Shown: positions 17,733-29,700 of the stretch, in pieces
Layout: every line of letters starts with the position of its first letter
Numbering within the stretch: the first letter of the stretch is position 1
Origin: Cymbomonas tetramitiformis
Lineage: Eukaryota > Chlorophyta > Pyramimonadophyceae > Pyramimonadales > Pyramimonadaceae
Length of the DNA stretch: 64,000 nt
Assembly: GCA_001247695.2 (NCBI GenBank)
Contig: LGRX02024790.1
Location: forward strand, 1 to 64,000
Direction of reading: 5' to 3'
Made by a program: the position numbers and the translations under genes
Notes under the pieces: generated by a model
The model's input: the letters and a program-made list of their open reading frames with translations, nothing else
The model's database searches: none
Told to the model about the DNA's origin: nothing

Positions 17733-20700
17733 CTGCACACCAAATATGACAGTAAGGTATTATCGCTGTCAGCTCCACATTCACCCCTACAAATGCTCGT
17801 TCTATCAATGCATTGCTTCAATGTAAGCTGGTGAAGACAGAAATTACCGTGTTTCAGGAAATTTATCTTCCTGAGACGGGAAAGTCTAGGGGCGTGTCAC
17901 ATGAGGGCCGGACCAAAGGTGGGCCAAAGGGGACATTGAGGACGAGTCCAGTCACATTGATTCGGAGTGTAAAATCGATCAAAAATTCTAAAACCTATCA
18001 ACTTTTGACAATGTACCATACTGAAAATTAGAGTTTTGCGTAAGCAGTGGGCAATTTTGGGAGCGGGCAAACTCTGGCCAGATGGTGACCGATGGGGGCC
18101 CAAGTCAACTCCGCATAAGATACCTTGTACTGTTATATTATACCCAAATAGCTATTAGGGATATATCACAGCGAATGAGCAGCGCGTGTAGGTGAAAAGC
18201 TCGAAACGTGATGAAACAATATCACATTAGAAATCGGGTTCATAATATTCTGGGCGCAAATTTTGGTTGTACCGGGAACAATCAACTTTTGCTATATAAT
18301 TCAGGAATAATGGATATTTCTGTAGCAAATATTGATTGTTTACGGTACAATTAATATTTGCTACAAGAATATGTGTTTTCTTATATATTTTCGGAACAAT
18401 GAATATTCATGGTGCAAAAGTTGATTGTACCGGAAACAATGAAAAAACGTGTATATTTCCGGTGCGAAAAACATAGATTCTAGAAGCATAGCTGGCGGTG
18501 GCGGTGGGGGCGGTGCGCGGGTGGTACTCGGGTGTTGGCCGGGGGTGGGTGGGGGGAGATGGGAGTTATGGGGGAGTTCACTACTGAGACGCTGAGACCC
18601 CCCAACCCCCCACCTCCCCAACCCCACACACACACCGCCCGAGTACCACCCGCGCACCGCCCCCACCGCCAGCGCCAGCTATGCTTCTAGAATATACGTT
18701 TTTGCACCGGAAATATACAAGTTTTTTCATTGATTCGGGTACAATCAACTTTTGCACCGAAGAGCTTTTGCACCGGAAATCTGCGCTGGAATCGAGGTGT
18801 CATGGTTTGCACTGGAAATCGTCAAATTTTGCTCTCGGAAAAAATATATAAAACTTTTAGTTAGAAATCAAACGTATTGTGTATCGGAGGTAAATATTGG
18901 CACAAAACTTACAACTTACTTTCATCGGACAAATAGCTTGGCCAAACCTATCTGAACATGTTGTGCGCTTGAGGGAGCAAAATTAACACGGCGTGCCGTG
19001 GAAACGTTTTGGTCAATGCCGTTCCACGGTCTCCCATACTTGACCATACAGTACTTCAGCACAAAAACCCATATATCTTGAGATTTAGCTGATGGAAAAT
19101 GTAAGGTTTACGCTGATACTGACCTCCAGTTAAATAATGATACCTTTACATAGTGTTCAGACTTGTCTGAGTATGACCTATCATACTGTGACAGCGGTCA
19201 TATATAAGTATATCCCCCGTTGTGGAGAGGACACAAAATAAAAAGCTGAATGAACAGTGTCTCCTAGCATTGCGTCTACACAGACCGGACTAATTGTCTG
19301 CATAGTCCAAAGTAATCACATAGAGACTAGTGCCCCCTTGGTGTAAGCCAACGATGAGAATATCACCAACAATATTTTTATATACACCCTGCCACGCCAC
19401 TCACGGGAACCGGTGACGCAAGCTGCAAAATAAGATGAAACAGCAAACACCGAATAGAACCCAAGCAACCCTGTCACTAGCGCAATGTGAGTTGCTTCCT
19501 CATTCCAGAAGCTGATCCACTATCAAGAATGCTGTCATCAGGGTATCCGTGGCACTGCTGAGGTGGCAACCACAGACGCCGTGTGCCTAAGACTCGAGAT
19601 ATGTCAAGCCGTAGAAAGCGCATGGATGTCTCGGCAGTTTCTTGGCCGTGCTGACGGCTCCACGTGGAACAAAACGTTAAAGAACGCAAGCATACTTGGG
19701 AAATGATCCTCGAGACCCAAGACCACTTCATCGTGCAACGCGTGCTGATTATCCTCCTGCTCAATGCTGCATTGACGGCAATCTAGCCACTCGCCAAGAT
19801 GATCCCCGCCAGTCTCGCAGGTTTCCTACAGTCCCCCTGCACAAATTTGCATGACAACAAGCAAGCAGGTGCTGCAATTACCACCATTGCAAAATCATAC
19901 ATCTGGAAGTGTTTAGTGGCCGGGGGCCACCATTTGCTATTCGAGTGGTTTTTATTATTATACCATCTTGTTCAGGGTTCCGAGGGTGCAGGGTTCAGGG
20001 TGCAGGGTTCACGGGGTTGGGGTAAGTATACATGAGCATTGCGAAAGCGTACACGTCGGACTCATTGGAGGGCTTTGAACCCTCAAATAGTTCAGGGGCC
20101 ATCCAGTTGACCGTGCCTCCGCCGCCGCGATTTCCGGTCGCCATCGAAGGCATGGTGGTGCTTGCCTGAGTGCTCTGCACATCACACCTCACCGTAGAGA
20201 GGCCGAAGTCACAAAGCACCAGCTTGGGCAGCTCTCCTTGCTTCCACGGTGCTGCCAGCAGTACGTTTCGGCTCTTCAAGTCGCCGTGCACGACTGGTTC
20301 AAGACTGGTGTGCAGGTGTTCCATGGCGGTGGCCAAGCTGAGTGCCATGCGGAGGTACATGTCTTGCGTCATCTGCACCTCGTCATCGCGCAGGAAGTCG
20401 TCCAGGGCACCTCCGGAGTGAAACGGGAGAACGAGTCCGTAGTGCGGCGCCTCGAGCGTTACACCGTACAGAGAGCACACCAGCGGGCTGCGCATCAAGC
20501 TCATGATGTAAGCTTCCTTGTACAGCTCCTTCACCTGCACAACAATCCAGTTGCACCCATCAAAGCTCCGTGTGTGGTCATACCTGATGTGGTTGGTCTG
20601 AATGGATTCAGCCTCGGAATGTGTGATGAATAACAGTGCAGAGCCAACATAGCAATTCAAGGTCTGGGTAACGCTCAGGCTAGTTTACACAAAAGTTTCA

Positions 20701-23700
20701 ATTTCTAGTTTGCGAGATATGAGAAATTTAAGTATGCGCTTAAGTATGGTTAAGTATCTAAGGCAAAGAATTGAGTGGTATTGATTATAATTGTTCCACA
20801 ACGTAGTGATTAATTTGATCCCCGAAGTATACGGAATATGTTCAGATCGCTTTGGGGGACCGATTTGTCAATTAAGAAGGTTTTTGGAACATTTGTGTGA
20901 ATTGGCCTTACAGTTCGTTGACCTAGAAACCTGAATTTGTGTAACTATATCACTTTTTGTATACTCTCTGCCACACCGTGTGTAAGAGATCACAATGTGT
21001 AATACAGAGGCACCCGCTAAAACAGCAGGCCCTGGAAGACTTCAGGACGGTATCAACCACCGCGAAGGGAAGAAAACTATATAATATTCCGATCAGATGC
21101 AGGATTGATTATGTCTCTGACAATCTCAAGATAAGTGAAAAGTGGGCACACCTCAATCCTTATATCATGCACTCGAGTCTTGTCGTAGAAAAAGTAGTAG
21201 TCGATAAGCTTAACCCCTATGGAGCGGTTTGTACCGTATACGGTACAACCACTTCAAACTCTAAGCTTGGATTCATTTCTCAGCCCGATAGCACTTGTCG
21301 GAATCGGCCATACACGCTTCGCACACCCGTTGCAATAGGTATATCTAATACTCAACATTTTATTCTACACATATACTTAGTATATATATCTCACCCAAGG
21401 GCAAATTTGTTGTAGTAAAATCCCCAAAGTTGCTTATGTCTAGGCATGAAATTTGGGTCAAAAGTATCTTAAAGTGTGCAAAATCGAGGTGTAGATGCCA
21501 TTCATCGACAAGGATTTGTTGGTTCAGTGACCACTATCATATAAAATGACCATGCACCTCATATGGGCAATACTTACTTTCCCAACAGTCGATTTTCCCC
21601 GAAAACACACAATATGACCTTAAGTATGAAAAACATTTGACAAATGATATTTTTCTTTGTTTTTTTTGGTGTTTTTCACCTTATTGCTTGAATATTTCGA
21701 TGTATTGGTGCGTTTAACTACAGCCACCATTACCAATTTCAAGGCATTAGTAAAGGCGATTGTTTTATGGTCGAGGGGCGACCTAATACTCGAATGAGCG
21801 GTTGTGAGAACTGATGTTCGACACTTTTGATTCCTGGAAAACGTGTTTTGTGGCTTGTATATCACCGATATATCGTTGTATATATAATGCGATCATGTAT
21901 TTTATATATCAAAATCAAATTATAGGAGTTATGGAACATGTAACGAATCACCCACACTTACCAAGGTACCATATACCGTGAAAACGGCACATTTGTGAAA
22001 CTAGTGCTTTTGGCAAAAAATTCCATCCACTCCATAGGGGTTAATCTAATATTATGTTCAAATTGGAGTGCAACAGAATTTTTGTGGTTTCAGACTTTCA
22101 GAATCCGTGACTCCTGCTGCAGTAGAGCCGAATGACACATGTAGCTCCGTGACACAAACAGGATGTACAAGTAGCCACGAAGCGACACGCCTGTTCAGCT
22201 CTGTTCCTTTTGCTCTTGCAAACAGGAACTTCACGGGTACCTACGGTACTCTGTGAGGCACACTGCAAATCCGATTTTGTAAATTTTCTTCACCTGTTTC
22301 ACCGGTAAAACAGTAGAGTAGGTAGTGACTAGACCACTTGGTTGTACGACGGCGATCGAACGACGACAGGAGATCTGACAGTGAAGTCGCGGGGACGGCG
22401 TTACGACTTCAAACGACGGCTTCACAGCGACTACGACAGTACGATTTGACTTCACTGTTACTCCTCTGAGGGAGAGAGAATGGCTGGATCTTCGAAGAGC
22501 AAGGCAGCAACGTCCACTCAGGACGAGGATTTCCCTCCCCTCCCGGCGAAGCCTGACATCGGGCAGACTTCCCCTTCCCCGGCAGCACCGTCCACTCAGG
22601 ACGTGCTGTTACAACAAATTTTGACGATGCAAAAGCAGCAGAGTGAGCTGCTTGAGATGCAGAGGCAGCAGGCAGAAGATCATCGACTGCTGCGTAATGA
22701 GCTTCAACGTCTAGCACAAATCAACGTTGAGCTGGAGGCGAAGGTGGCAGCGAAGCCTGGGACTTCTGACCCGGAATCCGCAGCCAAGACCGCCGAGCAA
22801 CTTCTGGAGAGAAGGAAGAAGCTGGACTACGTGCCAGCAGCCTCCATCAACCCGTTCCCAACGCGTCCGGCGACACTGGCAACGAGGATGCCGCAGTTGT
22901 ACGACCTACACGGCAACAAGACGTACGACTCGCTCTCCAAGAAGTCCAACTCTTCCATGAAGTACGAGTGCATGGTGCTGGCTCCAGCGCTGTCCTACTT
23001 GCACGACGTGGTGACCGCGTGCAACCAGACGTTGGACGAACATGAGGACTCAGGATTGTCACTGAGAGACTTACTGAAACACTGCCACGAGGTTACCAAC
23101 TCTGTCCACGGCGTGTACGCTTTACTGTGTAACCGGTGGACGATGCTGGAACTGCGCGGGCAGCTGGAGCAGGAGCCGGGTTCTTCACAGCGGGGAGGAC
23201 AAGAGGCTCTACGCGCGAAGCTGCAGTTCGTGGAGGACAGGGTCTACCAGGCAGCGGACGGCGTGGTGGCGGACGAGGTGTTGCAGCAATGGCTGAACGA
23301 CTTCGACAAGAACCGCGGCAGAGCAGTGCTGAACATTGCGTCCAAGAACGCGGCCAACGCGGAAACGCGGGTTCCAAAAGATCCACGGGACCGTGAGCGC
23401 TGGAAGGAGCGTAAGAACAAGGAGAAGGACGGTACGAAGCAGCCTACCGACAAAGGCGGCGGAAAAGGCCGGGGCGGAAAGCCCGCGGCCGATGCGTGAT
23501 GTGCGTGCCGCCACCCCCTCCAGCGCAACAGCCCTCTCCGGGCGCTGGACGGGGGAAACTCACCTTGCAGCAGCGGGTGAGACAGCGGAGGGGAGCATGG
23601 CGCGCGGCGGGCGCCAGTTCCGAGGTGATGCAATGGATTACTCACGGGGTGAAGTTGAGGTGGAAGCGCGGGCCTCCACCTCCGTTCGACCACGGGGTGT

Positions 23701-26700
23701 CACTGAGGGATGCGACGCGGCAGCAGCAGGTGTGGCTGGACGCGGAGAAGGAGAGGCTGCTAGAGAACGGGGCCTGGACGAGAGCGACGAGAAGATCTCA
23801 CGTTTCGCGCGCTTTTTGGTGCCGAAACCGGGTACGAACAAGTGGAGACTGGTGGTGGACTTCCGATGGCTGAACCAGTGGTGTGTAAAAAATCGTGTGA
23901 AGATGGAGACGCTGAAGAAACTAAGGAGACTGGCGAAACCGGGCGACTGGTGCTTCAGCTTCGACCTCCAGGACGGTTTTCACGCGCTGGGAATCCACCC
24001 GGACTTCCAGAAGTTCATGCAGTTCGACCTGCAAGGGGACCTGCTTCAATGTTCAGCGATGCCGTTCGGATGGAGCGACTCTCCGAGAGTTTTCTGCAAG
24101 TTCGTACGCGTGATGGTGGAGGCTTTGCGTTCGCCACAGGCTGCGGAGGATCGCAGAGAAATCAAAAGACTGCGGGACGGTTCCGCAGTACGACAGCGAT
24201 GGTCAGTCCGTCGCAGGACCGGTGGTGCTGGCGGGGACACGAACCGTCACAGCGGAATGCGAGTGCTACCGTACATGGACGATTTTCTGGTGCTGGTCGA
24301 CTCTCAGCGAGAAGGCTTTCTGCGTCGAGAAAAAGTTCAACTGGTGCTTCATCGACTTGGCCTACGGCGGAACGAGAAGAAGGGCCACTGGGAGCCTACG
24401 CAGGTGGTGGAGCACCTCGGGCTGGAGGTGGACCTGAAGCTGGGACAATTCCGTGTGACAGAACGACGGGTGCACAAAATCCACGCGAAGGCGAAGGAGA
24501 TCCTGTGCGATGCAGCGAGAAATCGAAGGTGGATTCCTGCCAGGAGACTGGCGTCCTTCACGGGACTCTGCCAATCCGTGTACTTGGCAGTACCAGCGGC
24601 GCGGCTCTACCTACGGGAGCTCTACTTCGTGCTGGCGGAGAAACGCAGCTGGGGAGCGAAGGTAAAAATCTCACGTTCAGCTCGGGGGGACTTAGAATGG
24701 TGGTCCAGACTGCCTGTGATGAGCAGGTGGAACGGACGCAAAATCTGGAGATCCCCGACGAGAGCGAAGGTGCACACGGACTCTTCGATGACGGCGTGGG
24801 GAGGAGTGCTGAACCTGAAGTTCCCGGCGCGAGGTTTCTGGCCAGACGAGATGCGCTGCTGGCACATTACGCACCTAGAACTGGAGGCCGTGTACAAGAC
24901 CGTACAGGCGTTCTTGCAGGAGCTGGAGGGCAAGGTCGTACGACTCTACTGCGACAACCAGGCGGTGGTGGCGATGCTGTCACACTTCACCTCCAGAAAC
25001 CCGGACCTGATGAGGAGAATGAGGAGACTCTGGCTGCTACTGGATCTGCACGACATCGAGTTGCAGGCTCGGTACATCCGCAGCGAGGCCAACGTGTGGG
25101 CCGACAACCTTTCGCGTTGCGAGGACTTGGACGACTGGAGGCTGAATCGGGACTGGTTCGTGTGGGCCAACAAGCAGTGGGGGCCCTACACAGTCGACCG
25201 GTTCGCTTCCGAGATCTCCGCGCAGCTTCCTCGGTACTACGCTGCGTGGAAAGACCCGAAGTGCGAAGGTGTGGACTCTCTGACGTACGACTGGCGGGGG
25301 GAGAACAATTGGGTGAACCCCCCGTGGGCGCTGCTGGACGAGGTGGCGCACAAGCTGCGGGAGGAGGGGGCTGCTGCTACGGTGGTGGCTCCGTACTGGC
25401 CGGGACAGTCCTGGTTCAGGGAGCTGGAAGCCCTGGCCACCGAGGTGGTGATCATGCCACGGCGCAGGGACCTGTTCACTCCGAGCAGGCTGGGAGGGTC
25501 CGAGCTGCTCGGGCCCTCAAAATGGGACGCTGTGATGTTCTTCATCGAGGCGCGCCCGTGAGTTACTACGCTGCTGAAGTACGAAGAAGCTCTGCTACGA
25601 GTACGACAGCAAGCAAGGTGACCGTGGGTACAAAAATCGAGGTGTTCTGGGAGGACGATGACTGCTTCTACCCGGGTGTGGTGAAGGAGTTCAACGAGGA
25701 CGGAAAGGCGCACGTGCTGTACGACGACGGCGACGAGGAGACGCTAGACTTGTCCAAAGAGAACTTCAAGATCATCCACAGCACGGACGAGGCAGCGAAC
25801 GCGGACGGCGAGAACACCGAGCGGAGCAGCGGAGGCAACTACGAAGAGTACAAGCGCGGTGGTGCTGTACAAAATTTCCTCACGCGCTCACTTTGTGAGC
25901 GGTGGAGGAGTGAGTTGGGACCTTCCCGGCTCACAGAACTGGCGGTGTCGATGCAGAGAAAGGCACTGCTGGACACGACGAAGGACAACTACGGACCGAA
26001 GGCACGGCGATTCATTTTATTTTGTGAGCGTGACCAACGGCCGTGGCTGCCAGCGTCGGAGGCGACTGTGTTGCTGTACATCGCCTCTCTGTTGGAGGAC
26101 GGGAACATCCAGTTGGCATCTTTACAGCCGTACCTGTCCGCCATCAACAACTACCACGAGGACCTTGGTCACCCTGGACCGGCGAAGGGGCGCTCTGTGA
26201 CCCGAGCTGGGAAGGGGATGGCTACCATCCAGGCGGAGCTGGCCGAGCAGGAGGAGAACATCGAGACCCAGCGGACGTGGCTGCCAGCAGCACACGTACG
26301 AAGGGTGCACGAAGCAGCGCTGAAGTTCAATCCGAGATCGCCTGAGGAGCTGAAGCTACTGCGAGCCTTGACCTACGTGGTGGTGGCCTTCGTGACCTTC
26401 GGCAGACCGGACACGGGGACCTCGTTGTCACGGCAGCACGTTCATTGTGGCGACGAGGAGTTCTCAGTGGTGCTGCTGAAGGAGAAGGGTCGGCGACACC
26501 ATCGAGTGAAGCGACGCCTTACGATCCCCTGGAAGGGGGTGGCTCTGTTGAAGGAGCTGATCGAGCACTGGGAGTTCTACCGTGACACAGCTTGGAGCAT
26601 TTCTGCGAAGACTCAACCTGACAGCTACTGGCTGCTACCCGAGGACCCGAAGAACTTCAAGGCTTCCGTGGCTAATGACTGGATTGGTCTAGCTCTCAGC

Positions 26701-29700
26701 GAGTTGGACTGCAGACCTCCTGAAGGAGGTCACTTTTCTGCACACAGCACCCGGAAGGGTGCCACGACGTGTGCTCGAGCTGTTGGTGTTACAATGGAGA
26801 AAGTGTGCTTCTTGGGAGGCTGGTCACAGTTCTCTTCGGCAGTGCAACACTACATCGACCCGACAGCGCTGAGGGACACAGACATGGACTACTACTTTGC
26901 TTGGTTAACATGGTCACAGTGACAGAGATCAGATTTCTTGTGTGTGCCTCACAGTTTCATCTTTGGTTTCATGGCAAATGAGGATTCGAGCAAAAGAGAA
27001 ATGTTCAAATTGGAGTGCAACAGAATTTTTGTGGTTTCAGACTTTCAGAATCCGTGACTCCTGCTGCAGTAGAGCCGAATGACACATGTAGCTCCGTGAC
27101 ACAAACAGGATGTACAAGTAGCCACGAAGCGACACGCCTGTTCAGCTCTGTTCCTTTTGCTCTTCCCACCGCTCCCGACCCAGAGGACTCTTTCCTTTTG
27201 GTGACGTGCACAGACAGTCTGGACATATCATCAAAAACATGAATTTAGAAAGCATGTAAAAAGCACAAAATGCATTTTAAACACTTTACAAAATCATTTT
27301 AATGAAATGTATTGCAGTGCCTGCCTTTGGCAAATGAGGATTCGAGCAAAAGAGAAATATCATATATTAAAGCATGCACACTGACCAGCACTTGGGACAC
27401 TGGTGGTACGCTTACGGAACGGTTTTGGAAATAACAACGTTCACCACGCCCTTCTAAGTTAAAGTATCATTCAGTTGACAATCATTGCTGACGAATTTTG
27501 GATAAGATTCATTCTTCAAGTAATCAGTTCTAAAGTCATTAGTCATCAAGTCATCTAGTGACCAAGTATGACCCATCCATGGTAAATGACATGTGACCAA
27601 GTTATCAGTCATCAAAACATATTAGAAATGTTTGAAGTCATATGAAATCAATGTCACATAGTGACCAAGTATGACCCATCCATGGTGACTGCCATATTGT
27701 AAAATAGAACAATGATACATGTCGAAATATAAAAATCCAAACCCACCCACCCAACAAAGTATATTGGGGTGGGGTAGGCATAATAAATTCTTAGAATGTG
27801 GTGTACAAAATCATTATATGATGAAAGCATTTATCATCGAGTGCAGCTATAAGTGCCCATATAAAACTAAAGTTCCGCCCTCACGGTTCAAACATGCTCT
27901 CAATCGTACTAAAGACGATGGTAAGAAGGATATGAGGATTAGCCAAGTCACGAATCAAGAGACTCATAATTATTTAAAAGACTTAATTCTTGCCTTAACA
28001 ATTCTAAATTTGTGTAATGCCCTTTTACGAGCTCGCTTATGCTCACGTTCACATTGTTGCTGTTGAGCATATGATAAAGTATTCAATCTATTGGCAGTAT
28101 TCTGTTCCAAAGACAGCCATCTTATATTTCAAATAGTGTTCTAAAATAATTAAAACTTTTTTGGTTGTTGAGATCACGATAATATTTTGTGTGCCAGCGG
28201 TCTGTATACGGCCTATAAGTATAGGTTAGGGCAAACACAGTACAGTCAAAACAGGCAGGGTACTCTTGTCTTAATGAACTGTCCGTTGCTGTATACTCAG
28301 ATATGTAAGAATATTTATAAACTGTCACGATAAAATAGTTACCGGAGCTCCCGTAGTGGCTACCTATAAGCTTTTCAACCGTGCCAAAGGTCTCGTCAGC
28401 AGGCTTTCCTCGGAGTCTGAAACACTCTACTGTCTGTGTTGACTATATAGTTGTCATGTGCACTTCTCCAAACTGTTCTCAGGTGCTCTCGTCCCATGGT
28501 AAATATGTATGAAAGACTGTCTTCCAGTCTGTGAAATAAGTTATGCAGAGAATGCAGTTTCACTGTCACAGCCAGAGACTGTCTCGCGTAATAATGCCTG
28601 AAAAGTTCTGACGCTGCACGTAATAATAATGTTCCCCGTTGCAGAGGCTGAAAAAACTGGACCAAATAGGTCCGGTGCAGCAGTATACAAAGTACCAGGT
28701 AATTCTCACGTAATAGTGCCTGAAAAGTTCATACGCTACACGTAATACACGGTGCCACGATCTCCAGAAAACTTGAAAAATCAAAAACTCAGAGAAGAAA
28801 TAAGACACGGCCCAAGTGGGCAAAACCAATCTATGTGTGTCAGGCCAAGTGGCCGTCATAATTGTAGACTGGAAACTCATACTCAACACTTCTCCAGCAC
28901 TAGGCCACCTCCCCAGTGCCCCGGCCTGAATGCCGGTAAACCGGTCCACCGGCAGTAAAGTAGTGTAAAAACGATCAATGCACCATGCTGAATTGTCCTC
29001 AGTATATCCCGGTTTAAATCCAAGAAGTACTATAAGTTTCTTATACTCCCTATCGCGCCGCGCACGGGTACACAACGCTAAAACAGGGGCACCCACTGTA
29101 AAGGGCCCTGGAAAACCTCAGGACGGTATCAACCACCGCGGGGGGATTGTGTCAACTCAATATACTGAGCAAGACAGTGCCCCGATTAATTCCACAAATG
29201 TGATAAGTGGGCACACCTTATAGCCTTGGAGTTACACTTTTGAGGAAGTCCGTAAAGTACACCTCCTTGTCCTTACAAACACGTTATAAAATATATCCAA
29301 TATAAAATACAAATCTGCTCAAAACTTGGGACTTTGAGAGTACGCTTACGGAACGAACTCTTAGACAACAAGAATGAGCTAACCACAACCCCCCAAAGCT
29401 TTTTAACAAAGAATGGTGTGCACATCTTGAAAGATCTTGTGTAATCTTAATTATCAATCAGTTAACAATCATTGCTGACTAGCTTTCAAAAATATATAGT
29501 CAAAGATGAGTCATCAATAGTAAAGTTTAAGTTGTCAAATATATGACTAATTAAAAGTTGGTGACAAATATGACAAAGTGCCCAACTTAGACAGCGAGTT
29601 GTCCTAATCAGAAATCAACAATTGTAAAAGAAGTACTATAAGTGTATATGTGTAAGAAAAGAATGTGAATGGGTCATACGCATGTTCATCAAATACATCG

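Larger units (their letters stand above)
22056..27358 (+). mobile_element. PAT/Ngaro-type tyrosine-recombinase retrotransposon
   Basis: About 5.3 kb with split direct repeats A1-ORFs-B1-A2-B2: A1 22056-22217 and A2 27003-27164 (162 bp, seen as identical), B1 26973-27002 and B2 27329-27358 (30 bp, identical). Three ORFs follow: Gag, Pol (RT, RNase H, methyltransferase-like) and tyrosine recombinase. Split direct repeats are known from PAT, Ngaro and kangaroo elements of the DIRS order, which insert by recombinase without target duplication. The empty site at 36806-36826 joins cleanly (CTAATATTAT to ATCATATATT), confirming exact ends and no duplication. Confidence 0.95.

Noticed and set aside
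20032..20534. Kinase as an MLKL-type pseudokinase
   Set aside because: The ATP-binding Lys, catalytic Asp in HGDLKSRN and DFG Asp are all present, so the sequence argues for an active kinase.
23842..26922. A 1026-codon continuous plus-strand ORF
   Set aside because: Its first ~560 codons are the off-frame reading of the RT/RNase H region (low-complexity Gly/Arg/Ala), while the true RT motifs are in another frame. Only the part from about 25522 is coding.
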